Counted from the first letter of the stretch, positions 33,843-45,439 are shown. The stretch is 64,000 nt of DNA from Hygrophila difformis (GCA_030278955.1 JAOANR010000004.1:61011541-61075540); one strand, 5' to 3'. Notes: generated by a model not told the origin, from the sequence alone. Program-made: numbers and translations.

Positions 33843-34522
33843 TATTATATTTATTCTTTAAATATAATTTTAATATTTCTTATTATTTTTAACCAATACT
33901 CTATTAATTGAAATTATAGTTAAAGTACATTGTAAATTATTAATAAGTACTTTATAGATTGATATTATATTCATTAATGAATAGCAAATATTTGTATTAG
34001 ATAATTGCAATACGACAATAAGTTGATGAAACTATAGTTATTATAATTTGTCAATAGATTCAATAATAAGAGTATTTATTAAATATTTCTAATTTAATCT
34101 GGAAATATATACATCTTTATAAAATTTCTAATATCTCAACGCTTTAGGGTGAATCAATATCTATAATCAATTATCGAGTACATTACGATTCCACATACTT
34201 TCTTTGTCAATGTATGGCATTAGAGTCGTGAGTTGAAATATTTTTATCTTTGCTTTTTTATTTTTTTTGTCCTTTCAACTATTGTTTGTAATATATGTAT
34301 TTTTTAAGATACTAAATTGTAATATATAAATATTGGCAATGACATATTATGGTCGACTTCTATGCAATGTATAGATGTACTTATGTAATCCTTAAAATAG
34401 TTTAAGGATGTTGGGGAATGTAATCTACATAATAAAATTAAACAATTTTATTTGTTAAATTGTATAATTTTTATCATATTGTCCATGGACCATAATTTCC
34501 ACTCATTGGGGAAATACTAATA

Positions 34523-35013
34523 TACTATTCCGTCCGTCCCGCGAAGATTGAACCATTTCTTTTGGACACGGTAATTTAGGTGGTGGAGTTTAGTAATTAA
34601 ATGGTGTGAATATTTGTGTTTAAGATTCTAATGAATTTTGATACTGTTTATTGTTTAACTTTTATTTAATATTATCTTAATGATGTAATTAGAGAAAAAT
34701 ATTCAAGTGTGGTCTTGTTAGAATCATTTAATCGTGTAGTTTTAGAATATATATATATTTTATACAATTTTTATTTGTATTAATTTTGTAATATTAAGAA
34801 TTAAATAAATATAAGGGACTTTGTGTAGGAAAGTAAAAATGCATTGGAATTTGTGCAGAATAGTAAAAGTAAGTATTTTTAGTGTGATTTGACAACAATT
34901 AAGTTTCTAATCAAACTTATATTAATTTAATTTTTCTAAAAAGGGAAAGTGATCAAACTTCGTGGGACATCCAAAAAGGAATAGGGGTCAAACTTCATGA
35001 GACGGAGGGAATA
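34523..35013. mobile_element. Long Stowaway-type MITE
   Basis: TACTATTCCGTCCGTCCCGC to TTCATGAGACGGAGGGAATA, about 491 bp; family of 28737. Confidence 0.8.
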
Positions 35014-35087
35014 TTAAATAACAAACATGCACTACCACTACTTATTTATTTTATTTTTCCCGGAAGGCCAGGTCTATTCCAAAAAAA

Positions 35088-35573
35088 TACTCCCTCCGTC
35101 CCGCGAAAGTTGACGCGTATTCCTTTTTGAGCTGTCCCACGAAATTTGACACGTTTTCTTTTTTAGATAAATTAAATTAATATAAATATAATTAGAATCT
35201 TAATGGTTTCTAAAAACTCATCAAAAGTAATTACTTTAACTATTCTGCACAACTCCCAATACACTTTTATTTTTCTATACAAATCCTTTACCTTTCTTTA
35301 ATTCTCCATATCTCAAAATAGGTACAAATAAAAATTATATAAAATATATATTCTAAAACTAGACACTTAAACGATTCTGACAAGACCACACTTGAATATT
35401 TTTTTAAAATTAAATCATTACCATAATATTAAGTCAAAATTAAACAATAATTAAAGTAAAAATTCATTAAAATTTTAAACACAAATACCCACAACACTTT
35501 AACCATTAAACCCCACTAAATAAATTACCGTGGCCAGAAGAAACGCGTAAATTTTCGCAGGACGGAGGGAGTA
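35088..35573. mobile_element. Long Stowaway-type MITE, opposite orientation
   Basis: TACTCCCTCCGTCCCGCGAA to TTCGCAGGACGGAGGGAGTA, 486 bp; the interior is the reverse complement of the copies at 28737 and 34523. It is 75 bp from the previous copy, so the pair forms a large imperfect inverted repeat. Confidence 0.85.
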
Positions 35574-35658
35574 GCAGACATCCCCGCCCAATACAGTACA
35601 GCTATTACGAATGTTTTTATTCAAAATTATTACTATATGTAAATTAAACAATATTTAT

Positions 35659-35921
35659 TACTACCTCCGTCTCACCATTTTTGTTACGGATGAGTTTTTG
35701 ACACTATTCACAATTTAACTTTGATTCGAATTTTTATCATAGTTATGTAAGAAAAAACATTGTCAAGTGAGATATTGTTAGATTCGTCTAATCTTGTAGT
35801 TTTAGACATTCAATTTTTATAACTTTTTATTGTACACAATTTAAGTTATTAACCGATGAAAATGTGCATCGGCATTCGTGTCGGAACCCTATGTAACAAA
35901 TACAATGAGACGGAGGAAGTA
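35659..35921. mobile_element. Stowaway-type MITE
   Basis: TACTACCTCCGTCTCACCAT to ACAATGAGACGGAGGAAGTA, about 263 bp; family of 11945. Confidence 0.82.
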
Positions 35922-36380
35922 TTTACAATGTAACCCATATAATGTGGATGCATGCGTTAGAAAAATCATTACTATATTATTTGTTATTTTCAACTCACCA
36001 TATATATTTGAGCAAAAAAAGGAAAAAAAAAACAAAAAAAAAAACAAAAAAAAAACTCACCATATATATGTGCTTCGCCAAAATACTACCATATACTTGT
36101 ATGCGTGCAGAGAGAGCCCTCTCCATTGGATAAGTGCTAGTTGGCTGCTTATCATTCTTTCTTCAAATAATACTAATAGTAGTAAAGTATAAATTCAGAG
36201 AAAAGCTAACCTTATATAATAAAAGTATATAATTATGTCACCATATATACGGTTGATTTTTTTTTAAATTTTTTTTTTAATGTTCGGTTAAGAATATGGG
36301 ATTCATTATTGAATGGATATATTCTTGGTAAATAATTCAATGTACGATAGAATGGTTAGTCTTAATTAATTAACCAGTAG

Positions 36381-36640
36381 TACCTCTGTTCTTTTATAAC
36401 TGTGTCATTTCTGTATTTCACGCAATGGAATAAACATTTTTAACTAATAATAACTCATATTTTATATAAGTAAAAATTATAATAAATTAATATTCTAAGA
36501 CTACGTGATTAGACGAATCTAACAAGATCTCACTTGACTATGTTTTATCTCATAGAACCATGTTAAAAAAATAATCAAAGTTGCTCAATGAATAGTTGTT
36601 ACTATGCAAATGGAGCAGATATATAAGAATGGAGGAAGTA
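36381..36640. mobile_element. Stowaway-type MITE, worn
   Basis: TACCTCTGTTCTTTTATAAC to TAAGAATGGAGGAAGTA, about 260 bp, 320 bp before the first dioxygenase. Related to 50757-51002. Confidence 0.7.
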
Positions 36641-36735
36641 TATGTTTAGAAACATTTTTAAAGATATATTTTTGCAAACTAAAATATTTACCAAACTAAA
36701 GTTCTATTTTTGCAAAACCATTCTCTATATATATA

Positions 36736-36870
36736 TTTTTTAGGAGCCATTAAAGGTCTGGGAAAAGGGTGGTGGGAGCCCATGCCACATAACTTACAAA
36801 GCGAAATAAAAAGGATGAATATACCTTCTATTGAAAATTTCAAGCCCAGGGACTTAACCACTTATCCCCA
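36736..36870 (-). mobile_element. SINE remnant in the promoter of dioxygenase A
   Basis: AGGAGCCATTAAAGGTCTGG through GGGACTTAACCACTTATCCC is a degenerate reverse copy of the SINE family. It ends only about 10 bp before the TATA box of the next gene. Confidence 0.6.
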
Positions 36871-36881
36871 TATATTCCCTA

Positions 36882-36889
36882 TATATAAA
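36882..36889 (+). promoter_or_regulatory. TATA box of dioxygenase A
   Basis: TATATAAA 73 bp before the ATG at 36962. Confidence 0.7.
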
Positions 36890-36961
36890 CACTAAGCTCG
36901 CACACTCTCGTTTAACAACACTAATTAATATTCAGTCCTGCTAAATCATAATAATAGAGTA

Positions 36962-38420
36962 ATGGAGGATATAGTCGCTCAAAAATATGTTTCCGAGTCC
37001 TCGTCGTCACCCATCCCTTCTTCAGACACATCGAAATCCGACCCTTTTGTAGATCTCAGGGCCTCCCCCTATTTCGCTAATCTCAGAGGCGAAGTCTGTC
37101 CCCTTCCCACCCTTGATTTCTCTTGCCTCATTTCCCAGGATCCCGATCAGCGCTCCAATGCCTGTCGCCAACTCCTTCAAGCATGTCAAGATTGGGGATT
37201 CTTCTTTGTAATAAAATCGATCGCCATCATCTCTCCGTCGCAATAAAACTTGCCCTTTTTGTTTTAATATTTTGCGTGTAATAACTAATTAATCTCAAGT
37301 GTTTTTGGATGGGTTTGCGATTGCTTGCAGTTGGTGAACCATGGAATACCCGAGGAGAAGCTGGACACAATAATCAGGGCAGGGAAGGAGTTCTTTGAGT
37401 TGCCGGAGGACGACAGGAATCGGTACAAGGAGGGACTTTTCGCCATGACTTACGGCAGGGATGATATTGTTTATACATCTACCAAGACAAATTACTTGTG
37501 GAGGGATTCTCTCAAGCTCAATTTGCACCCTAAAGAATTTCACTTGCCTCACAAACCACAACTCTTGAGGTAACCCTAATGAAATGTTTTCATTTCTTTT
37601 TTTTTTTTTTTTTTTGTACTATAAGCTAAGGAATTGAATACGGATTTCTTATATATATACATTTAACTATATATGGTGAGGATAGGGAAATGGTGGTGGA
37701 ATACAGTCGTACAATAAAAGAGTTGACAAAGACGTTAATGGAAGCAATCGCGGAAGCCTTGGAATTGGACAAACAAAAGATGGAGGAAAAGCTGAAGCTG
37801 GACGATGCATTCCAAATGTTCATAGCAAATTACTATCCGCCGTGTCCAAAAACTGATGAAACGATGGCGATGCCGCCGCACTCCGATCTGGGTCTGTTCG
37901 CCTTCCTCATACAGAATGGAGTGCCCGGATTACAGCTCATGAAGGATGGCCGGTGGTTCAATGCCGGTCTTCCGGATCCGCAACAGAATTGCATTCTGGT
38001 TAATGTGGCTGACCAGCTTGAGGTAATTAACAGTAATAAGTACTAGTTGTAAATTATAATAACAGCACGCTCTATTTTATATATGTGCTTACCATGTCTT
38101 CTTCCATTGCAATTATTACGGCTAATTCCTTTTTATCATTCAGATTATTACACGTTTGAATATAAACCTTCCTTTTTGTTGGGTGGGCGGCGCAGATTTA
38201 CAGCAACGGGAGATGTAAGAGCGTGATCCATAGAGCATCAACGAATGAGAAAGAGGAGAGGATTTCGGTTGTAATGACGAGCGGGCCGTCGCTGGAGGCT
38301 GTGGTGGAGGCAGCGGAGGAGCTGCTGCAAAAGGATGGACGACATGGGCGTTATGCACCGAGGACATACTCAGACTACATGCAAACCAAATATATCAAAA
38401 ACCCCTTTCACTGCGAGTGA
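36962..38420 (+). CDS. 2-oxoglutarate/Fe(II)-dependent dioxygenase A, 348 aa
   Basis: Soluble oxygenase of the plant DOXC class (2OG-Fe(II) oxygenase superfamily with N-terminal DIOX_N domain), which typically hydroxylates, desaturates or demethylates specialised metabolites or hormones; substrate unknown. Exons 36962-37207, 37331-37569, 37686-38022, 38196-38420; 1047 nt, phases consistent, canonical introns. Iron ligands: His227-Ser-Asp229 (MAMPPHSDLGL) and His286 (SVIHRAS); 2OG binding Arg296-Ile-Ser298. The DIOX_N part contains CQDWGFF and LVNHGIP. Complete and apparently functional. It faces dioxygenase B tail to tail, 863 bp away, and is clearly diverged from B and C though it has the same intron positions. 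An ATT microsatellite lies just past the stop. Confidence 0.93.
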
Positions 38421-38480
38421 GAGATAACTCATAACCTACTTTCCAATCATCCCAAAAACCTTGCTCTTTCCCTTTTCTCC

Positions 38481-38483
<3 letters not shown>

Positions 38484-38528
<45 letters not shown>

Positions 38529-38542
38529 CATTATTATTATTA
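38484..38542. repeat. (TTA)n microsatellite
   Basis: About 19 trinucleotide repeats with one interruption, about 65 bp downstream of the stop codon of dioxygenase A, probably in its 3' UTR. Confidence 0.9.
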
Positions 38543-38923
38543 AATTTCCTTACCCATTCTTAAATAAATGTTTACATATGTTTGTGCTTCAACGGGGTTA
38601 ATTAAGAGCAACAAGGATATATTTATATATATATATACACACACACATACGTACACTGCACAAGTTATTGTAGTTGCGTTTAATCACATCAACTAACCAT
38701 ATTTGTGAAAAAGCTATAAAAAGAAATATTGCTACAAACGTCACCAATCTCAAAAATTTAAATTATGCGACACTTTTAGTGAGCAATGAAAAAGAAAGGA
38801 TTTTATTGTGGAGTGGGCACACAGATTATAGATAGATAGTCTATCTATTATGTGTGTAATACTCATATTTTAGGCAATACGAAAAAGCCATATGGGTTGA
38901 AATAATTAACGTACAAAAGTGAA
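38543..38923. other. Convergent intergenic spacer between dioxygenases A and B
   Basis: AT-rich; AT and CA short runs near 38620-38645. No further feature seen. Confidence 0.45.
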
Positions 38924-39283
38924 ATTTTACTAAACATAAAATTTGATAAAGAGGGGCATACAACAATAGTAATACAAAACATACATAGTATAATTGAAAA
39001 CCCTAGTGAGGGATGATGGATAGAGTTGTCAACCTTACAATCTCAGAGATGAGGTCGATTTTCTACGTAATCGTATCACTCCCACCTTTTTTTCCCTCCC
39101 CCCCTTTTCAAGAAGAAATGAAATGCATACGTATTTCATTAAACCCCATCTTTCATCAAGACAGTTTTAAGATACAAACACACACATGGAAGATTGACAA
39201 GAACCAAAGGTTAATCGGGCGATGGATGCATGATGATGGATGGTCCGTGAAGGGGCCGGCGGCCGGGCGATGATGAATCATTA

Positions 39284-41528
39284 TCAGATCATCTGCTGCT
39301 CCAACATGGTCTTGTTACCGAAGGAACATCTGGTCATTTGTGCGTCCACGTATTCCCCAAAGTTCATGGACTTATACAGAGCCCGGCCGCCGTCCCTCTC
39401 CACCAGGACATCCGCCGGCCCAACATTTGCCTTCAGAGATGGCCCATTTGGTACAACAATTGATATCCTTTCCTTCTCGCTGTTTACCACTGCTCTGTGC
39501 ATCACGCTCTTGAATCTTCCGTTGCTAAATATCTGTCATCATTTCATTTTCACACTTCATTTAATTAATTGTGAATTATTTACCTGGCCTGCAATATACT
39601 AGTACTAATCTAGTCCCCACTGTATATATGCTGAAGTAATTTACTCCCTCGGTCCCGCAAAATGTGTCTACTTTCTTTTGGGCACGGTAATTTAGGTAGT
39701 GAGGTTTAGTAGTTAAAGTGGTGTAGGCATTTTGTGCTTAAGATTCTAATGAATTTTGATACTATTTATTGTTTAACTTTTAATATTATGTAATGATACA
39801 ATTAGAGAAAAATATTCAAGTTTGATCTTGTTAGAATCGTCTAATCGTGTAGTTTCGTAATATATATTTTATACAATTTTTATTTGTAACAATTTTAAAA
39901 TATTAAGAATTAAAGAAATGCTAGGGACTTTAGGTAGAAAAATAAAAGTGGATTGAAATTTGTGCAGAATAGTAAAAGTGAAGGGTTTTAATGTAATTTG
40001 ATAATAAATAAAATTCTAATCAAACTTATATTATTTTAATGTATCTAAAAATAGAAAGTGGCCAAATTTCATGGGACACACCAAAAAGGAATAGTGGCTA
40101 AATTTCGTGGGAACGAGGGAGTACTCCGTATTACTCTACTGTAGTCTGTATATAGCTAGGCTGAAGTAATCCTCGTCCATCGTCCATATTTAATTTTACT
40201 TTTACTATCTAATTTGACTGGCTGCAAAATCTGTTAATAAAATATCAACTGCTGAAACAAATAATGAAACCACTTTTGATGAAAAATAATAACATGAGCA
40301 GCAGATCCAACAATGGCGGCATATAACTAACGAGGATTACCTCGAGCTGGTCGGCGACGTTCACCAAAATGGAGTTCTGAGGCGAATCGGCATTGAACCA
40401 CGTGCCCTTGTGCTGGATCTGCAAACCCGCGACGCCATTGTGGATGAGGAACGTCAACAGGCCATGATCGGTGTGTGGCGGAATCCCGATCGTCTGATCC
40501 GGCTGGGGACACGGCGGATACAGATTCGATACAAGCAATTGGAATGTTTGGTCCAAGTCCAGGACTTCAGCCACGTACTTTGGGTCTAATTCCAGGGCTT
40601 CCGCCAGGGCCACCATCAACGTCCTCATTAATTTCCGGGATTTCTCAACGTATTCCTTAGTAACTTCCCTGGAAATTGGAAGAAATTGATCGGATCAACA
40701 AATGGATGGAAATTAAAAAAGATTAGATTTTTTTTTTTTTTTTTTTTTGGTTGTTAATGGGGGGACTTAGACGACGACGACGACGAGCACCTCAAAATAG
40801 CGGGTTCTTCGGGGCAGTGGAATTCGGGATGGGCGTAGTTCTTGAGGTAATCCCTCCACAAGGTGAATGTCTGATTGGAAGCCGTAGAAACATTGATGTT
40901 GCCGCACTTGATGGGGTCGGAGGCGCTCTTGGGGAAGTATTTCTTCTTCTTTTCCTCCGGCAACGCGAAGAATTCACTGGTTGCGGTGAATGTCGCCTTT
41001 AAAAGGTCCTCGGGGATTCCATGATTCACCAGCTGTACTTGTTTAAAATACAGACAGTGTAAACAATGATCACTTTCTTTTGGCACAAAAATTTAGATTG
41101 TGGTGTTAGAAAAAAAAAATAATCTTATATTGTTGGAATCGTCTAATTAATTGTGGGAAAAAGTAACCAACCTTATTGGATGAAAGTAGTACTACAATCC
41201 AGTGCATATTGTAGTTTATACAAGTAGATGAATGGTACGGTATATATATAGTGCAAGGCTGTGAAAGAAAGTGAGGAGGGGCACTTACAATGAAGAATCC
41301 CCAGTCTTCGCAGGCCTTGCGGAGGTCCTCGATGGCTTTTGAACGGCGGTCGAAATCATCGACGGCGGTGATGGCGGAGACATCAATGATGGGGAGGGAA
41401 TCGGCGGTGAAGCCGGTGGAATCGTTCTGGAAGTGGAATTTGGAAGGGACAGAGGTGGCGGTGGCGGCGATGGCTTTCACGTCATTCAAATACTCAAAGG
41501 GCAGATTCCCGTTCTGGGTCTGTGCCAT
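39284..41528 (-). CDS. 2-oxoglutarate/Fe(II)-dependent dioxygenase B, 352 aa
   Basis: Same enzyme family as A. Exons (minus) 41528-41289, 41032-40791, 40668-40341, 39532-39284; 1059 nt, phases consistent. Key residues: His226-Thr-Asp228 (IPPHTDHGLL), His282 (SVMHRAV), Arg292-Ile-Ser294. N-terminal domain has SLPIIDVSAI and CEDWGFFI/LVNHGIP. All domains are complete. Nearly identical to C: exon 2 differs by about one residue, with somewhat more changes in exon 1, the middle of exon 3 and the C-terminus. Intron 3 (39533-40340) holds a 482-bp Stowaway MITE absent from C. A TATAAATA lies about 145 bp upstream of the ATG. The substrate cannot be told from sequence; Lamiales enzymes of this class act on flavones and diterpenoids, among others. 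Confidence 0.93.
39642..40123. mobile_element. Long Stowaway-type MITE in intron 3 of dioxygenase B
   Basis: TACTCCCTCGGTCCCGCAAA to TTTCGTGGGAACGAGGGAGTA, about 482 bp, family of 28737. The matching site in dioxygenase C (TAATTTACTCCGTATTA, TA at 49248-49249) is empty. Confidence 0.9.
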
Positions 41529-41672
41529 GTCTCAAGAATGGCCTGGTAAAAAATTTCGCTCTGTGTGTGTGTGTTTTGGTGAATTAGAGAGATGGGAGAC
41601 AGACTAGATCAGTCGAGGGAAATAAATTTTGTTGTGTGGCTGGTGAGATTCAGAGCTTGGCCTGCGAGTAGA

Positions 41673-41680
41673 TATTTATA
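41673..41680 (-). promoter_or_regulatory. TATA box of dioxygenase B
   Basis: TATAAATA on the minus strand, conserved in position and context (CCATTCCTATAAATA) in dioxygenase C. Confidence 0.75.
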
Positions 41681-41754
41681 GGAATGGTCAATCCGTCAAT
41701 TGACCATGACTTCTGTTTCTTTTTGACATAGTAGTACAGCTGTACAGGTAACGT

Positions 41755-41993
41755 CGTATTCAAATGTATTTGACGTTTGATAATTTAATACTTTCACTTA
41801 AAATTTTATCTTAATTATATAAGTTAAAGTATAATCAAATGAGATCTTGTTAGATTCGTCTCGTTGTATAGTTTCAAAATTTCGAACTTTTTAAATTTTT
41901 ATTTGTACTGAACTTGAGTTATTTATGGTTCAAAATGTGCATTGAACTGCGTGTAAATGGATCCCTCAAAAATATATGAATACAGAGGAAGTA
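41755..41993. mobile_element. Worn Stowaway-type MITE
   Basis: Right end ATACAGAGGAAGTA and core AAATGAGATCTTGTTAGATT match the 28278/52868 family; the left end is poorly preserved. Confidence 0.5.
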
Positions 41994-41999
41994 ATATCT

Positions 42000-42259
42000 A
42001 ATCATACTTATTAGCCATTGTACCGGCCATCATCATTGTGCTTTTTTCTTTTCTTTCCGAATACGCAATTATTTCTTTTTCACGCATAGAAGCCTGAATA
42101 CGCACAATTAATAATGGAGATTTGAATTTGAAACATTTCTCCGGTTATCTCATAAGCAACCACCATGAGTGAAGCAAAATCAAAAAAAAAAAAAATCTGC
42201 TGTCGGTAAGCTTTCCGATTTAGGCTTTAACCTTGAATTCCATATCTATAAATTTCTTA
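42000..42259. other. Spacer before the motif tract
   Basis: No gene; part of the insertion that separates the dioxygenase B promoter from the rest of the duplicated block. Confidence 0.35.
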
Positions 42260-43230
42260 CCTTTAAGATGAAAACATTATGTTTAGAACACAACACATGC
42301 TGTGGCTAAGTTCCAACCATTATATTAATTGAATTTGCACTTTGCGATATACACATTCTGTATGAATCGTCATCGCATGCGGTTACAAAGTTTCAAACAT
42401 TCTGTCTCAATCACACATTCTGCCTCAGTCCCAAACTTTCTGTATGAATAATGGCCGCATGTTGTTCCAAAGTTTCAAACATTCTGTCTCAACCATTCTA
42501 TCTTAACCGTACGCAATATACATTCTGTTTTACTTTATTAACCATTTTGTATTGGGATTCTAGGCATTTTGTTTTATTAAACCCAACATTCTGTTTTTCC
42601 CGTGTTTAAATGATAGGCGACGTGTTTGGTTCATATTGAGATTCTGTCTTTGTTGATCAATTGTTCTGTATTGGAAGAAGAAACAATAATTACACAAGAT
42701 AAATTGCCAACCTCCATATACATTGTTATGAATATAGTGTTCATATTATATCTTATGTAATCAACAATTATGTCTAGTTATACCACCATTTTGTATTATT
42801 AAACAAGACATTTTGTGCAATATAAATTCTGTCTTACTTAATTAACTATTTTGTTTTCAAATGATGGACATTCTGTTTTATTAAACCTGATATGCCATAT
42901 ACATTATGTCTTACTTGATTCACCACTCTGTATAGAAATTATGGGCATTATTTTCTATTACACCTTGCACTATGTATTTTCTCATTGAACTACTAGGCAA
43001 TATCTTTGGTTCTTATTGATATTCTGTATTAGTTGATCAATCGTTGTGTATTGGAATTGTAATCATTACATTTTATTTTAACATTGTAATTCTAGTCATC
43101 TGTATTATAAAACTTGACATTCTGTTTTGAAGTTATACTCATTCTCTTTTATTAAAATTGTCATTCTAGAATTATACTCAGTTTGTACTCGGGTTGTCTT
43201 GAAGAGTCCGTCATGTTCATCTATTTCCTC
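42260..43230. repeat. Motif-rich tract, CATTCTGT family
   Basis: (A)CATTCTGT and near variants (CATTTTGT, ATTCTGTCT, TTCTGTATTGG) recur over nearly 1 kb, all in one orientation, at irregular spacing of about 15-50 bp. GTTTCAAACATTCTGTCTCAA occurs twice. Not coding. It falls in about 1.7 kb that is present upstream of B but absent at the equivalent place upstream of C. Confidence 0.7.
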
Positions 43231-43483
43231 TAGCCATTATGATTATATACTGAAAAAGCTGAAAAAATAGGTACCTTTCAAATCATGTTTATTTAAAATT
43301 AAAAATATAATAATAAAATAAATTAAATTACATAATTATTCTTCTACTATCTGTCCTATTGATTTAACAAAAATCCAGATCCAACAGCTAAGAAGAATTC
43401 CCGTACATTCTGGAAATATAACTCCCAGTATAGGAACCGCACCAGTAATACACGTTCTGATGTGCAATGATACCGTACTCTAT

Positions 43484-43881
43484 GGGTCTGTTCTGCACGC
43501 AGAGCTGTAGCTGCGAGCTGGAGCTGCGAGCTGGAGCTGTAGGGAGCTGAAGCTGTAGGGAGCTGTGGGAGCTGTAGCTGTCAGTTTTATTTAAGTGTTC
43601 TGTACAACTAGCTGTAGCTGTCAAAAAATATATGAAATGACATAAAAGGACAAACATTAATGTAGACTATTGGGTAGTTAGTTAGTTATTAGGATAAAAT
43701 TGTAATTGCTCAACAATAAGCTAGGAGCTTATTTTTTAAAGCTACTACAAGTAGCTTCTAAAAAGAAGCTTCCAAAAGCTCTCATAAGCTCCTAAAAGCT
43801 AGTGTGCAGAACGGAGCTTTTGTTTTAAAATAAAAGCTAAAGCTACCAAAAGCACTCAAAAGCTGCGTGCAGAACAGACCC
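43484..43881. mobile_element. PIF/Harbinger-like (Tourist) MITE with TAT target duplication
   Basis: Ends GGGTCTGTTCTGCACGCAGA and the complement of GGGTCTGTTCTGCACGCAGC. TAT lies on both sides (43481-43483, 43882-43884). The empty site survives at 52180-52182 in the duplicated block. Interior of GAGCTGTAGCTG-type phrases, inverted on the right side. Confidence 0.82.
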
Positions 43882-44063
43882 TATTTGTATTAGTAGTATC
43901 AATTCTTAGTTATGCACTATTTGTATATCAATTAATCTTAAAATCCTAAATCCTAGTAAATCCTAATTGAATACGTACTTTTTACTACAGTAAGTAATTC
44001 ATTCTCTCTTCTCTGTTTCTCATACTACTGTTTGCACATTTTCCTTCTTGGTGGATTTTTTTT

Positions 44064-44288
44064 TTTTTTTTTTTTTTTTGTGGCTATTAAATAGCCCTTA
44101 TACTATTATTACAGGTATAAAATTTTTAGCGAGTTCCTCAGCCTGCCCGTTTGGCTTGTTTGTTTCTTTGTTGCCATGAATTTTCCCTGCTCAAATTGGT
44201 TGTCCACGTCCACCCTCATCACTAATTGAATTATTGGCTGTCACATTACTACCACACAGTACTGTGTATTATTTTGCGGCAAAGCAAG
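44064..44288. other. Junction beyond the duplicated block
   Basis: Begins with a T-rich run (44060-44080); no feature recognised. Confidence 0.35.
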
Positions 44289-45048
44289 TATGGGTGGGCA
44301 TTGGGTCGGGTTCGAATAATTCGGGTTTGGGTTAATTGGGTTTGGGTACGAAATTAAAATAGCCGACCAAAATCCAACATTGGTGGGTACCCGATATGTC
44401 GGGTACCCGATCGAGTCGGGTACCCACTTCGGGCAACCAATTACTCAACTTCTTTTTAAAAAAAATAAAAATAAAAAATATATATTAAAAAATTGAATTA
44501 AATAAATAACATCAAAGGACATTATATCTACATTCTACACAAAGTTAACAATAACAAAGAAAACTAGAATTAAATATTTAATTCATCCATAACAAATAAT
44601 ATACATGTGGATTAACTACACATTAAAAAATTACGAACACGTATAAAGAGGTTTTAGCACATACTACTAAATTTAGACAAATAGATTAATTAATAAATTC
44701 TTCTATTTGAAAAAGACATAATGAAAAGTGAAGAATTTGAATAAATATTTGAAGAAATAGTGAGGAATTCTAATATTTATAAACTAATTAATTATAAAAC
44801 TTGATTGTGTATATATCTACTATATGATAATTGTGATAGTTTGGACTAAATGGTAATGACTTGTGAAATTATTAGGTGTTTTAAGCACTTTAAAAAAATT
44901 ATAGAAATTGTGGAACGTAATTCCCGAACTTTGGGTTGGGGTTCCGGTTCCCGAACCCAACCTTTATTAGAAAAACCCGACCCCGAACACAATTTTTTTT
45001 GAATTCGGGGTGGGTACCCGACTTACCCTAACCCGATGCCCACCCCTA
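44289..45048. mobile_element. hAT-like element with GGGTGGGCAT ends, 760 bp
   Basis: Left TATGGGTGGGCATTGGGTCG, right complement TAGGGGTGGGCATCGGGTTA. GGGTACCCGA and CCCGAACCC phrases cluster at both ends; the middle is AT-rich. Resembles the element at 23247-23945. No transposase. Target duplication unclear. Confidence 0.65.
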
Positions 45049-45080
45049 GCCAGTACAAGTTAGAGCAGTTCTGTGTATTA

Positions 45081-45420
45081 TTTTTTTGGCTTAACAGCGC
45101 AATGGGCTAGGAAAAAACAATCAAAACAAGAAAGCTGAAATGACATAGCAAAAGGAAAACAGTCCGGGGAAGAACAAGGCAACAAAGCCTATTGCCTAGG
45201 AAACCATATACCCGCCGCATCCGCAACTTGTTGGGATTTTATCTTATTTGGAGGAAAATCCCATGTAATATAAAAGAGTTCACTCTCTGCTCCCATCCGG
45301 GTGAGACCATCAACAGCCATGTTCCCCTCTCTCAAAATATGCTCAAACCGACAATCGAGCAAGGGACGTCGAACATCATCTATCATGGGCAGAGTCACTT
45401 TTGTACATTACTTTTGTGTA
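45081..45420 (-). mobile_element. LINE 3' end with RNase H fragment
   Basis: The minus frame 45398-45189 reads CRFEHILREGNMAVDGLTRM then WDFPPNKIKS, a typical plant LINE RNase H C-terminus, then a stop, a 3' UTR and a T run (A tail) near 45081. 5'-truncated. Confidence 0.78.
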
Positions 45421-45439
45421 TTATTGATATTCAATCAGA

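Larger units (their letters stand above)
38924..44015. repeat. Duplicated block containing dioxygenase B (partner 47508-52398)
   Basis: The 3' flank (ACTAAACATAAAATTTGA...), all exons, introns 1-2, the promoter and an upstream patch (CACGTTCTGATGTGCAATGA; AGTAAGTAATTCATTCTCTC) recur in order in the second block. The blocks are in direct orientation. Each has private insertions. Confidence 0.85.

Noticed and set aside
33067..34500. Second Helitron starting at TCTATATAATATACTTC
   Set aside because: The 5' end is suggestive but I found no CTRR end with a hairpin downstream.
35942..36192. Lys-rich frame near 36.0 kb
   Set aside because: Encoded by an A-rich low-complexity run; overlaps a second frame of the same run.
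41290..41607. 105-codon plus-strand frame over dioxygenase B exon 1
   Set aside because: Antisense shadow of the conserved exon; the equivalent frame in C is broken up differently.
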